The position numbers and the translations under genes are program-made. The notes under the pieces are model-generated. The model ran no database searches, had not been told where the DNA came from, and saw only the letters and a list, made by a program, of their open reading frames with translations. A stretch of DNA of 64,000 nt from Catenaria anguillulae PL171 (taxonomy: Eukaryota > Blastocladiomycota > Blastocladiomycetes > Blastocladiales > Catenariaceae): contig MCFL01000020.1 of NCBI GenBank assembly GCA_002102555.1, positions 310,001 to 374,000 of the forward strand, read 5' to 3'. The stretch's first letter is position 1; every line of letters begins with the position of its first letter. This document shows positions 42,743 to 52,709 of the stretch, in pieces.

Positions 42743-42841
42743 CCGTACAAGAGAAGAAAAAAACGCAGCCTGGCAAATGATATACATATGTACTTCTGTT
42801 GATGTACACACCCCGATCCTTTAAACACTGGCTCTTGGCCG

Positions 42842-43894
42842 CTATACCCTCACCTTTTCACTCATGGGCAACAAGCCCTCCTTTTTCCTTGCTGCCACCT
42901 TGCCCGCATCCACCTTGGCCTTGGCATACATGACGCCCGCCAAAAAGCCCAGCGCAATCCCCACCATGCCGCCCACGGTCGCCCGCTCGCCCAAAAACAC
43001 CACGCCTGCCAATGCAATTGGCAACTTGTTGAGCGCGCCAACCATGGAATATGTTGTCGAGTTGATGACACGCAAACACCAAGCCGACGCAAATGAGATG
43101 CCGACGGCGGCAACGCCGGAAAAGAAGGTGGCTGACAAAAACGACCAAGTTTGTGGAGACGTGGCGAGCAGCGACCACGAGGGGTCGGCGAGCGGCGACA
43201 GGACCAGAAACAGCGGCGCGGTGAGCAGATTGTTGAGGTACACGGTGTCGCCGTCCTTGAGCTGCAAGTGCTTGATGGACGACCGCATGTAAAGGACGTA
43301 AAAGGCCGACGACAAGCAGTTGGCCACGACCCACAGGTAACCAAACCAGGCTCCGCCGCTTCCGCTGGCAGTAGTTCCAGCCGAGGCTGCAGATGCACTT
43401 GTTGCCGGCGATGACGACGACAAGTCCGCGTGCGCAGAAACAACAGACGACAAGACAATCATGACAAAACTTGTCGCCATGCCCCTCGTCACTGGCACGC
43501 CCATGAACCGCTGCTCGGCCAATGCAATCACTACAATGGTCAAATTCTTGCACACGGTAAACACGGCCACAGGCAGCTGGGCCAGTGCTTTGCCGCCCGT
43601 GTACAGCATGAGCGCCATGGCGAGCGCCACTGAGATCCAGTGCCGGGCCTGTGCAAGTGACGGGCGGGTGAATGAGGCCAACCCCACGATCTGGAGCACT
43701 TCCATGAGCAGGCATGTCGCTGTGGACTGGATAAAGAGGACGAGGAAGAGCATGCGCGAGAGCGGGGCGTAGCTGGACAGCACAGACTTGTTGGTGACGG
43801 TCATGAGCATGGAAGCCATGGTGTAGGACAGGATGGCGAGTGGTGGCGAGGAACGCCAGCTGCTACTGCTGCTCGAGTGTGATGGAGCCATCAT
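42842..43894 (-). CDS. VRG4: GDP-mannose transporter of the Golgi
   Basis: A single exon encodes 350 residues with about ten membrane helices. Nucleotide-sugar transporters of this type exchange GDP-mannose for GMP across the Golgi membrane to feed mannosylation. The substrate motif GALNKLPIALAG near the C-terminus is characteristic of Vrg4/Gmt proteins, and TVYLNNLL corresponds to the second conserved FYNN-type motif. A Ser/Ala-rich loop (SSSSPATSASAASAG) interrupts the middle, a feature not usual in yeast Vrg4. The ATG at 43894 is chosen because no upstream ATG is in frame. The N-terminus is Ser-rich and short. Confidence 0.9.
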   Translation of the reverse strand: MMAPSHSSSSSSWRSSPPLAILSYTMASMLMTVTNKSVLSSYAPLSRMLFLVLFIQSTATCLLMEVLQIVGLASFTRPSLAQARHWISVALAMALMLYTGGKALAQLPVAVFTVCKNLTIVVIALAEQRFMGVPVTRGMATSFVMIVLSSVVSAHADLSSSSPATSASAASAGTTASGSGGAWFGYLWVVANCLSSAFYVLYMRSSIKHLQLKDGDTVYLNNLLTAPLFLVLSPLADPSWSLLATSPQTWSFLSATFFSGVAAVGISFASAWCLRVINSTTYSMVGALNKLPIALAGVVFLGERATVGGMVGIALGFLAGVMYAKAKVDAGKVAARKKEGLLPMSEKVRV

Positions 43895-44389
43895 GCGTGA
43901 AAGACGGGGAGGAGCCACAAAGTGGGGGTATAGAGCTTGATAGTGATGGCCGAAAGCCGCTGAATTTTGGAAAATGTGCGCAGAATGCAACCAGTTTCTA
44001 TGTTTTACAAGTGCATGTACATGGATGGGTTGGGCAGAGAGCGCTGGTGTTCGCCAAGCGTTATCCGCAGCGGCGCCCGCATCTTGTGGCGTGATGTTCT
44101 AAATGGATCGGTGTGCCTGGGCCTGTGTGATTGTTCGCGGTGTTTGCAGAAAGCTCCATGCCGCCAGGCACTGTGACTCTCGATCACTATCAAGAGCATC
44201 GGCTTCGGGAAGAATGCGTAAATAGGAGGAGGCAGCGTCACGGCCATTTGCACGAATGCATCAAGCACGCATGTCGTACATGCAACCAAGTCTGCGCATT
44301 TCATCGTCTTTCCACATGCGCAGTCGACACCCATATCCCATCCTGTTGCACATTTGATCTACGTAGACCAACAGCATCCATCGTCTATC
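43895..44389. promoter_or_regulatory. Divergent intergenic region, no gene seen
   Basis: About 495 nt between the divergent transporter and Cache genes. It should carry both promoters. Confidence 0.5.
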
Positions 44390-46547
44390 ATGATCAACGC
44401 AACCCCTCCACGCTCCATTACCACTCAATCGCTGCAACTGCTCCTGACACGCAATCCCAGTCAAACCGATGGACATCATGGATCCGACCATTCACCTCCT
44501 CGCGCATTGGTAAATGATGCCGGCATTCAGCAGGCATCACGCACCACATCGTCAGCCGCGCGGACAGCTCTGCGCATTGACACCAAAACAAAGAAGTTTG
44601 GTTCAGTGAGGACAGTGCGCATGTCGTATGCGTTACCATGTGGGTTGACTTGCATGTATGCTTCCGCAAATGATTGTCACCAGGGTCACCCGTCCACCCA
44701 ACTCACGCCTGTTTCTTCTGCTTGCGTCGACAAGTTTTCTCACGATTGCCACAGCCGTATGCGGGCTATGGGCGGCATCGCTGCTCGCATTGAACGAGTA
44801 TTCCATGAAGAAAAGCACAGCAGCAACCATTTCGTTGGCGCAGATGGTTGATTCTTCCACATCGGCAAACATTCAATCTCGACTGTGTGCGCCCTTTAAT
44901 GTGACTCACGTCTCCATATCGGACACTATGACGAGCTGATGGTGGTGCCGTGATTTCATTCTCACAGATTCCTGGTTGCACGAAAGCTGGGCATTGGTCA
45001 CCGTCACGGCCAAGCTACATCGACGAGGGTCCATGTCACAGACAAGATTGGATGAAGCGTACTGGCAATTGTTGGAAAACGTGCGTCATGAAGGGGACAT
45101 CACCATATCACCATCACTGATTCCAAGTACTCACATGACTGACCACTGCTTGCGCATCACTGGCAGACACGAGTTTACGATTACATGACTGGACTTGCAA
45201 TTGCCGATGACCAATTCAATACGTTTGTTGGAATTCAACGATTCGGTGCGCATTCGCGTGCCATTCAACTTGAACGACCGAACCTTTGTGCACCAAGACA
45301 TCTGACTTTCGCATACTAAACAATGGCTCTTACGGCGCCGAATTTATGGTAAATGCCAATGTTTCATGCACTGTCTGCCCAGACTCGATCATCCCGCCAA
45401 CCGAGAAGTGGTACTACCACATTGATCCCACCACGGGCCGACCGATTTCACCGGCATACAACAAGAAGACGTACAATTTTCGCACTCGCGGTTGGTATCG
45501 CAACACCACACTGGCAAACGCAACCACATGGACCGACTTGTACACGTACACAAGCGGCGCGTTTGCTGGCGGCATCAGTTTGTGCGAGCCGCTGTACACG
45601 TCTCCACGGCCTGAGGGTCAACCAAGTGGCGTGGTTGCGCTCGATGTAACGCTTCAACCGCTGACGGATTTCTTGAATGATGCCATGAATCAAGCCATGG
45701 GCACAGCATACTTGATGGATTCGAGGGGCCGATTACTGGGTACGTCAACAGGTGAGCCCGTCATCGTCAATGCAGTACGTATTCACGTCCGTCTCGTCCC
45801 CAAATTCTTCGTCCGCGCTCTGTATAACACATGGTTGATTCCATCACGAAACAGCTGCAAATCTCTGCCCACGATAGCGTCGACTTCTTTACCCGCGAAA
45901 CTGCCCGCCGCATCCAACCCTACCTATCTGACCCGCTCATCACCTCTCATGTCATTCGTGACCCTGACTTTTCGTTTTCGTTCCGCAAAGTCAGCGCGGC
46001 CTCCGCCAGCGGCCTGGTCATTGTCGCCGGCAGACCAGCAACAACCTATACTGGCCCCATTGAGACTATGCAAACAGCGTTTTCCGAATCGCTTGTGGTG
46101 TCGATTCGCAACACGGCACTCATCACGACGAGCTTTGTTGTGCTCGTCTCTGGCGTCGCGCTCTTCATTATTCATCGCATGGTCATTGTACCGCTCAAGC
46201 ACATGCGGCACGCCATCATGAAGGCGAGCGAGTTGGAGTTCAAGCACATGACGGTCAATGACACCATGGTGCCGTCCAAGTTTGACGAGCTGAATGCGCT
46301 CCAGTATGCATTTCGTGCCATGTGTGCGGCATTTGCAACGGGGTTGAGGCAGACGCGGCAGCTGAAGAAGAAGAAGAAGAAGAAGGGAGGTGAGACTGCG
46401 GCGGGCACAAGGGGAGGAGGAGGGGTGGATGACAGGCCGAGTGGGTCGGCCAGCCTGGGACGTGAGCTGGAGGGAAGCAGTCATTCTGCAAAGGAGGATG
46501 AGGCAAGTAGTGATCAAGATGACGGAACTGTGAGTAGTCCAGTGTGA
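44390..46547 (+). CDS. Cache-HAMP membrane receptor-like protein 2, with a defective splice acceptor
   Basis: Exons by comparison with the paralogue at 4743-6718 are 44390-44655, 44735-44886, 44968-45080, 45167-45245, 45320-45774 and 45855-46547 (585 residues). Structure is as in the paralogue: helix 1 (FLTIATAVCGLWAASLL), Cache sensor (WLHESW, YMTGLAIADDQ, WYRNTTLANA), helix 2 ending IIHRMVIVPLKHMR, and a HAMP-like segment, then a Lys run from an AAG repeat and an acidic tail. The fourth intron ends in CTAA instead of CTAG (45317-45319), where the paralogue has a normal AG. The nearest AG (45299) would bring an immediate stop. The gene is therefore either a recent pseudogene, uses a non-canonical acceptor, or carries a base error. 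All other junctions are good. Confidence 0.72.
46366..46386 (+). repeat. AAG microsatellite within Cache gene 2
   Basis: Six to seven AAG triplets encode a Lys run right after the HAMP-like segment. The paralogue lacks it. Confidence 0.85.
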
Positions 46548-46978
46548 GAGGTATCTCATCAGTACAAAACCTTACACATGCTGCATGTCACATTCTACGT
46601 CGAGGGTGGTGGAATGTCTCACGGAAGTTTCCGTAACTCGTCGGCTGATTTCCATGCATGCTTGTGGCGTTTGCCAAGCCCGTGTTCTGTTTCCCAATTG
46701 ATTGAAGAGATTTGCCTCCATCATCTCTCTCGGGCACCGCCTTGGTCGAGGACGGAATACCCAGCCGCCCTCTTTGCCCATGTACATCCATGCCCACCTA
46801 TCATTCCTGCAATGACACCGCTCACAGCACCACCATCAAGAGCACCACCTCGTCGATTTGCACCCTTGACCACTTTTGCACTCCAAATCCACCTGCAAGA
46901 ACCCCATTTCTCTCCTTGACGGACTAACTTTCACGCCAAGAGTAATCGCTCGGGGCGGGGCGCTTGCCTGCCGACCAG
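46548..46978. other. Intergenic region, no gene seen
   Basis: About 430 nt. A short upstream exon supplying a signal peptide for the next gene could be hidden here, but none is evident. Confidence 0.4.
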
Positions 46979-47950
46979 ATGGCTTCTTCCGAACATATGC
47001 CCACGGAATCGCCTCCCTCGCTGCTCATCCGAGTCGTCGAAATCGGCAACATCCGAACCGACATTCGAACCACCAACCTCGATTGCGACGAGGGCTCGTT
47101 CGTGACACGGTTGGACATGCAAACTGTGGTCCAGACCGATTACGGCGGGCCGTACATTGCTGGCCTGCGTCTGTACTGCCACGGCTTACCGCCGGGCGAG
47201 TTTAAGCACAGCGTCAACTGGAGCCCCGTGCCGACCGATGGCAAAGCAAATTATACAAACTTTGAAGGGGATGTCATGGCCGATGGGATCCACAACGTCA
47301 TCGCCGCTTGGCGCAAGTATGTACAGTTGATTGGATATGGAACGGGGACAATTGTTGGTGGAGGGAGTGGCGCAAGAGTCTTGTGGCAACAGGCGGCGCA
47401 CCGAGACTTTGCGGATTGCCGACTGCAAGGGGTCCAAATGATATGGTATTCCTGGGTTGATGGCATGCGGCTAAGGTTCTCCTGTCCGTCAACAAGATCG
47501 ACAAGCGCCATGCCACCGTCGCTCGCTTCCCCGTCTCCCAGCCCACCCAGTTCCAGTACGGCACAATCCACTGCTTCCATCGTGGTGGTTGATGGCACTT
47601 GCCCGCTTCTCGTCCCCGTCGGGATTGGAGTCGCCATTGGCGCTACTTCCGTATTGGCCATCCTAACGGCTTGGATCCTCCTCCGGCGGCAATGGTCAAG
47701 ATCAAGGCGGCGAAGAAACAAGGTGGACCACGAGCCTATCGTTCCTCTTTTACCCATCAATCCCAACTTTCTCACTCGTCCCACGACCAGTGGCACTTCG
47801 TTCGTTACCAACCCATACTTTCTCACACCATACACGGCATACCCAGCTGAAGATAGTGGGGAGGCGGAGTGTGAAGATGACGTTGCTGACTTGGCGGACG
47901 GCCATGGGGAGCATGAGGATTTGTATTTACCCCAGACATCTCATTTTTGA
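46979..47950 (+). CDS. Single-pass membrane protein of unknown family
   Basis: One open frame from the ATG at 46979 encodes 323 residues. The first 180 residues form an apparently folded, Trp/Tyr/Gly-rich domain (DYGGPYIAGLRLYCHG, YGTGTIVGGGSGARVLWQQ, YSWVDGMRLRFSC), whose pattern recalls lectin-like beta-prism or bulb-type domains. A Ser/Pro-rich linker leads to a clear membrane helix (about residues 208-235, LVPVGIGVAIGATSVLAILT) and an Arg-rich stop-transfer run. The cytoplasmic tail has repeated NPxFLT motifs and an acidic end. The orientation suggests a type I surface receptor, yet no signal peptide starts at this ATG, so a 5' exon may be missing. Confidence 0.65.
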   Translation: MASSEHMPTESPPSLLIRVVEIGNIRTDIRTTNLDCDEGSFVTRLDMQTVVQTDYGGPYIAGLRLYCHGLPPGEFKHSVNWSPVPTDGKANYTNFEGDVMADGIHNVIAAWRKYVQLIGYGTGTIVGGGSGARVLWQQAAHRDFADCRLQGVQMIWYSWVDGMRLRFSCPSTRSTSAMPPSLASPSPSPPSSSTAQSTASIVVVDGTCPLLVPVGIGVAIGATSVLAILTAWILLRRQWSRSRRRRNKVDHEPIVPLLPINPNFLTRPTTSGTSFVTNPYFLTPYTAYPAEDSGEAECEDDVADLADGHGEHEDLYLPQTSHF

Positions 47951-48609
47951 TACACACGTACATGCATACAATGAATCGAAGCAGTTCTTTGAAATTACGA
48001 GCTTGAGAAGAACTCACGAAAGATACACATTGCCCGCCCGTGAACGGTGCGTGAAGATTGGAATCCACACAGCAGACGGCTGCCGGCGACCATTCAGCTC
48101 CACAACGGGTGAAGAGTGTAAGTCACTCGTTAATGGCTGATTGATTTCGTTGCAGCCCGTTCACGGTAGACCAGCACCTGGCGCGAAAACTGGTGAATAA
48201 GCGCACATTGGTGGCTGCAGACATCGGCCATCCAACAAGACGCGTCTAGTGCCTGAACGAAGGTGGCTCCCATCATCAGCCACAAGACTGCCCACTGCTC
48301 GGCCGGCACATTGAGAGGTTCGAACCTCGTCCGGTACACCGTCAGCTTTGAGCTTTACGTGAGAGTTAATGACTTTCTCGTGGCACCTTTCGATGACTGC
48401 CTGTGTCCGAGTGATGGTTTTGCGACCTTGAGCGCGAATTGTCTGCAATGAGGCATTAACGTCAAGTACAAATACGAGCGAGTCCCCTCCCATCCTCGCT
48501 GGCAGCTTGTTACTGTACCTGCATCCGATACTCATCTTGCTGGCCAAGACCCATCACTTTCCCCTTCCAATCCGATTCCACACACACCCCAGTTTCTCAC
48601 ATTCCCACC
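47951..48609. other. Intergenic region, doubtful minus-strand frame
   Basis: A 128-codon minus-strand frame (48547-48161) lacks codon bias and overlaps the leader of the next gene, so I do not call it. A palindromic GAGGTTCGAACCTC at about 48316 resembles a Pol III B box, but no tRNA folds around it. Confidence 0.4.
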
Positions 48610-49293
48610 ATGTCCTCGACTTCGATTCCCACCCTCCTGGCCCTCCTTTGTCTGGCCGCGGTTTCCGCCAACGCCCACATGCTCATGGCCCTCCCGTCCA
48701 CCTGGGGCCTGACGACCGATCTTGAAAACCCTCTTAACGCGGGCACGCCCAACTTCTTCTGTCACGGGCGCCAACGCCCCGTCAACGGTCCCGTTACGCA
48801 AATCCAAGCAGGCGGCAAACTGCGCGTCCCGATCGTGTGCGGCGAGGCCATTGGCAACCCACAAGCTGGCGGATCCACTTGCGTCAATGACGGTGACGGC
48901 GTCAACGATTACCATCAAGGTGGCGGGTGTGCACTGTCGATTGCGTACACCAACGATCCCAAAAGCGTTGCCGAGTTTACCTTGTTCTCTGTCAACCACG
49001 ATTGCCCAAAGGTTGGCCAGTCCGAGATCGAGTTTGATGTGCCGGGCAATTTGCCCGCGGGCGACGCGACGATGGCGTGGACGTGGATTCCGCCGGCAAG
49101 TGCGGCCACAGACGAAATGTACATGAACTGTGCGAGCGTGCGTGTCAATGGGCAAGCAGGGAGGTTGGAGGGTGGAAGGCAGTTGACCAACCACATGTAC
49201 GCTGTGCCTGGGTTTGGCACTCGCAACCCGCGGCCAATTTACCGTGATGTGCTGCCGAATGGTGCATTGCAGCTTTCCGTTCGCCAGCAGTAA
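48610..49293 (+). CDS. Secreted lytic polysaccharide monooxygenase, AA11-like
   Basis: A single exon encodes 227 residues. These copper enzymes oxidatively cleave chitin or other polysaccharides outside the cell. The signal peptide MSSTSIPTLLALLCLAAVSA ends so that the mature chain begins with His (ANA, then HMLMALP), as the copper-binding histidine brace demands. The second His is likely the one in DYHQGGGCALSIAY. The C-terminal MAWTWIPP and EMYMNCASVRVN motifs match AA11-type enzymes (usual form WxW and EMYMNCA). At least six Cys support disulfides. No carbohydrate-binding module or GPI signal is attached. Family AA11 is a best guess; related AA families share this pattern. Substrate is unknown, though chitin is likely. 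Confidence 0.8.
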   Translation: MSSTSIPTLLALLCLAAVSANAHMLMALPSTWGLTTDLENPLNAGTPNFFCHGRQRPVNGPVTQIQAGGKLRVPIVCGEAIGNPQAGGSTCVNDGDGVNDYHQGGGCALSIAYTNDPKSVAEFTLFSVNHDCPKVGQSEIEFDVPGNLPAGDATMAWTWIPPASAATDEMYMNCASVRVNGQAGRLEGGRQLTNHMYAVPGFGTRNPRPIYRDVLPNGALQLSVRQQ

Positions 49294-49673
49294 GAACGGT
49301 TGGATTGCGTGCCAGCTGTTGTTCGAAAAAAGACCAAGAAGATGCTCGAAGAGTAGATTCCCAGGGAGAACATGTTGTATATTGTCCTAGTTTGCTTCAC
49401 GTTGAGTTGTTGATTGCATCATGCAGGACATAACTGTATGTGGATGAAAAACTATCAACGTCGTACGATGACGTCGAGATCTGAAGAGCCAAACTGCCAG
49501 ACAAATCACGAACGTATGTTAGCTTCTCTGACCCTTTCTCTGTGGCCATGTCTCAGTCGATCTCGGCGTGAGGACAAAGCCGCGGAAACACAAACACATT
49601 TCCTCTTTGTATACAGTTCTTATGAACTGTACTCTAATCTCACCAACCTGCAATAGCGAGGGACATTTTGAAC
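49294..49673. other. Intergenic region, no gene seen
   Basis: About 380 nt between convergent genes. No coding bias. Confidence 0.5.
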
Positions 49674-50294
49674 TCAAACAATAGCACCGACACCCTTGCC
49701 TTCCCTCCGCTCATCCTCACACCTGATCTCGACCTGCATCGCCTCTGCGTCCTTGTACAGGACCCACGTCCAATACCCAAACAACAAGAACCAAGCACAC
49801 ATAATCGATAAAACCAAAGTTGCGGAGTCGAAATACATGGGCCAGCTCGCTCGCCCGATCAAGACCTCGTGGACCATCAATCCGGTTGCCGCCAAAAACA
49901 AGACAACGTTCCACTTGGCCGCCAACCGGTACACGTTGACGTTACGCTTGAACTCGCCGTACAGCATGGCCAGGTAGGCCAGGATCAAGACGGTCGATAC
50001 GGCGAATGAGCAAGATTCGGAAATGCTGGTGGATCCGATGGCGGGAATCGACTTGGTAAAGACCAAGTTAAGTGTGCTGTAGATGCCGATGACGAGGTGT
50101 AAGACGAGGATGAGGACGGTGCCAGCGGGAAGTGGGAAACAACCACAGCAACACCTGCGTGGGGGGGCTGCATGATTGAATGGCTCCGAGTGGCTGCCGT
50201 ATGCGGTTGTGCCGATTTTCATGGCAAAGGAAGCTTGCTCTGCGAGCTTGTTGGGAATGGAGCTTGCCTTGTTTGGTTGAGCCTTCATGGTCAT
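49674..50294 (-). CDS. Four-helix membrane protein, paralogue 1
   Basis: A single exon encodes 206 residues. After a 55-residue N-terminus comes a Cys cluster (RRCCCGCFPL), then four hydrophobic helices: GTVLILVLHLVIGIYSTLNL, FAVSTVLILAYLAMLYG, WNVVLFLAATGLMVHEVLIG and TLVLSIMCAWFLLFGYWTWV. A short charged tail follows. The Cys cluster next to helix 1 could be palmitoylated. The pattern, with YRLAA.WN before helix 3 and GYW.WVLYK after helix 4, is shared with the next two minus-strand genes, so they are tandem paralogues. No known family recognised. Confidence 0.72.
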   Translation of the reverse strand: MTMKAQPNKASSIPNKLAEQASFAMKIGTTAYGSHSEPFNHAAPPRRCCCGCFPLPAGTVLILVLHLVIGIYSTLNLVFTKSIPAIGSTSISESCSFAVSTVLILAYLAMLYGEFKRNVNVYRLAAKWNVVLFLAATGLMVHEVLIGRASWPMYFDSATLVLSIMCAWFLLFGYWTWVLYKDAEAMQVEIRCEDERREGKGVGAIV

Positions 50295-51265
50295 GATGTG
50301 ATGCTGAGAACAGATTGCTGGGGCGAACTACCGTTGCAAATGCCTATCACAATTGGTTGGGCAGGGCGGGGAAGCGATGGATCTTTATTGACCTCCTGTG
50401 ACCGAGCTCCGTCACATTGTGCAGTTGAACACGTTTTCGCGAGGACGGCGCCTGTGTCGTCAAGTGTGCTGGTCAAGGAGGATCGGAGGGTTCATGGGCA
50501 GATTACCGATCAGCAGGCGGGAGTCTTGGGGTGGCATTGTTCAGGACGACGTCTGACCCCCCATTTTTGTTTTGCTCTCCACTGCCTGTTATGATCCTAA
50601 GTTTGCCCAAGTACTCACAACCGAGACTCCTTGGCTGCAGGTTTGTTGCTCGTTTCTTTCCTTGTTGTGCCTTGCCCGCCCTATCCTCCTCTCATGTCAT
50701 TTCTCTGTTGTTTCCCTTGCCTTGCTTGGGCAAACCACCGCTCCTCTGAGTCGCTCCTACTTCTGGTCCTGTCTTTTCTTTCCATTGCTTCCCTTTCTTT
50801 GTGTTACTTCCCTCTGTTTTGTCGCTCTTCAAGGTACCGCCAGTTTTGCTGTCAAGTTCTCCGCTTTCCCAATGTGGACCACCTTTCCCAATCGTGTCTC
50901 GCATCTCTGTTTCTCCTGCCTATTGAAGAGTCAATAGACTGCCTGTTATGATCCTAAGTTTGCCCAAGTACTCACAACCGAGACTCCTTGGCTGCAGACG
51001 ACCGGGTAAAGCAGGCGGTATTCCGAAGCGGACCAACACACCGCCACACTCCGAGTTTTCCATAAAGTTCAATAAAAAATAATATGTGCTTTGTAGGGGA
51101 GGGAATGAATACCTGGGCACCGCCACAAGCTGACTTGACTCTGCTTCTCGATGAAGAGTCAGACAAGGTAACCTCAACTGTACAAGCATTCTGCTGCATC
51201 TGCACCGAGAAAACGATCGTCGCACTGGCAAGTAAGCAAGTCTCTCACAGTTTCCATCACACGAA
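50295..51265. other. Intergenic region with terminal direct repeats
   Basis: About 970 nt holding the small element at 50581-50997 described separately. The interior is pyrimidine-rich. No gene seen. Confidence 0.5.
50581..50997. mobile_element. Possible TRIM-like element with 60-bp direct repeats
   Basis: An exact 60-bp direct repeat (50581-50640 and 50938-50997) brackets a 297-bp non-coding interior. Within the repeat a TGTTATGATCC...GGCTGCA segment starts TG and ends CA, as LTRs do. No target-site duplication or convincing primer-binding site is visible, so it may be a tandem-duplication relic instead. Confidence 0.4.
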
Positions 51266-51841
51266 TCATACAATACTTGCCCTGCTCATTTCCGAGTTAT
51301 GGCTCTGCTCCACCTCCAACACCTCTGTGAACTTGTATAGCACCCACGCCCAATATCCAAGTAACGCATTGACCAATGTCACCACCAACAACACCCAACC
51401 CACGGGATAGCGGGCAACATCCCTCCTTGATCCTTGACCAACCGTCACATACGACAAGACTGCACTGACAACAAACAACAATGCATTCAACTCTGCTGCA
51501 CGTCGATACACATGAACCCAGCGCGGTTGGCCCGCAGCATAAAGCAGCACGAGCAGCACAACGGCTCCGATGCCCGACAGAATGTACGACAGGAGAATGT
51601 CAGCTGATGCGATGGGGGCGAGTCCGCCGTTCTTATCGCTGACAAAGGAGAAGATGCTGAGCGCGAGGTGCGTCAGGACAATGACAAAGACGCCCGTGCG
51701 GATATCGATGCAGCCGCAGCAGGTGACTGAGGCCGGGTCTGGATATGGCGGCGGCGGTGGAAGCGGGCCAATTTCGTCCAGGGTGACTTCTGCTGCTGGC
51801 CGACAAACTTCGGGGTTATTTTGAGATTTGGACACGGGCAT
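51266..51841 (-). CDS. Four-helix membrane protein, paralogue 2
   Basis: A single exon encodes 191 residues. It has a Pro-rich N-terminus (GPLPPPPPYPDP), a shorter Cys cluster (TCCGCIDI) and four helices: GVFVIVLTHLALSIFSFV, SYILSGIGAVVLLVLLYAA, ELNALLFVVSAVLSYVTV and GWVLLVVTLVNALLGYWAWV. The motifs YRRAAELN and GYWAWVLYK align with paralogue 1. The short tail again ends in charged residues and the last three residues are SIV against AIV in paralogue 1, a possible C-terminal interaction signal. Confidence 0.7.
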   Translation of the reverse strand: MPVSKSQNNPEVCRPAAEVTLDEIGPLPPPPPYPDPASVTCCGCIDIRTGVFVIVLTHLALSIFSFVSDKNGGLAPIASADILLSYILSGIGAVVLLVLLYAAGQPRWVHVYRRAAELNALLFVVSAVLSYVTVGQGSRRDVARYPVGWVLLVVTLVNALLGYWAWVLYKFTEVLEVEQSHNSEMSRASIV

Positions 51842-52194
51842 GGTCAGCTGATGACTTGGGAAACGAAATTACATTGAGATGGCGTGAGAGCAAGGATCAT
51901 CTGTTCGTCGGTCGGTATGTACGGTACTCCCTCGGTCGCCGTAGTTGCTCGGGCACGGATGGGTGGCGAAGCTGAGCTGAAACCAAATGGACGCCTTGGT
52001 GGTTTTCGAGACTGTTCCACCGCTGTTTCCATGGGCTTCTCCGTGTCTCACCTCGCAGATCAGCAACAGGTGCGGCAATTGCAACTGGAAGGAATTGCAT
52101 TGGCGGTATATTGATTGATAAGATTGAAAGATTCAACGACAAGTGCTGCCGCATCTGATCGAGCCTTGGCATATACGTCAACTGCCAGACCCCT
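51842..52194. other. Intergenic region, no gene seen
   Basis: About 350 nt upstream of paralogue 2 and downstream of paralogue 3. No coding bias. Confidence 0.5.
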
Positions 52195-52481
52195 TTACGC
52201 GGACGCAGACTGTTTTCTCTCCATCTCCGCCTCTTCCCCTTGCATGATTCCGCCATACTTGTGCACGACCCATGCCCCATACCCAAACACCACCAGCGGC
52301 ACACCCCAAAGTTTCGGCTCTGCCTCCACAGCGCCGCCGTGCTTGATCCACCTGATCATGGCGGCGCCGACGGCCACCATGTTTGCGGCCCACACGGCCG
52401 CATTGAGCTTGGCAAGCGTGCGATACATGTCAAGTTTGCGGTGGAGCAGCGCATGCGCGAGCAACAGGGACACGAGCACCC

Positions 52482-52574
52482 AGACAAGCATGAGGGCGTA
52501 CGAGACAAGCATGAGGGCGTACGAGACAAGCATGAGGGCGTACGAGACAAGCATGAGGGCGTACGAGACAAGCA
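52482..52574. repeat. 21-bp tandem repeat, 4.4 copies, in paralogue 3
   Basis: Unit AGACAAGCATGAGGGCGTACG, perfect in all copies, encoding seven residues (VSYALML) per unit on the minus strand. Perfect identity suggests recent expansion. Confidence 0.92.
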
Positions 52575-52644
52575 CGGCGGTCGTCAGCTGGACCGGACGG
52601 ATCAACAGGTCTGGGATGAATGTGGCGCCGATCGGGTAGCCCAG

Positions 52645-52709
52645 TTTTTTTTTTTTTTTTTTTGAATCGCTACTACATGTATTATGCAAATGACATTACC
52701 AACACAAAA
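52645..52709 (-). mobile_element. Retroposed 46-nt fragment plus poly(A)19
   Basis: On the minus strand: a 46-nt sequence starting TTTTGTGTTGG and ending GCGATTC, then 19 A, bounded by 15-bp direct repeats (52630-52644 and 52710-52724). Poly(A) and a duplication of this size are the hallmarks of LINE-machinery insertion; the source RNA is not identifiable here. Confidence 0.82.

Noticed and set aside
48300-48345. Possible tRNA T arm (GAGGTTCGAACCTC)
   Set aside because: It is a simple palindrome; no acceptor or anticodon stem is found around it.
48161-48547. 128-codon minus-strand frame
   Set aside because: Codon third positions are unbiased, the first codon is TTG, and it overlaps the leader of the LPMO gene.
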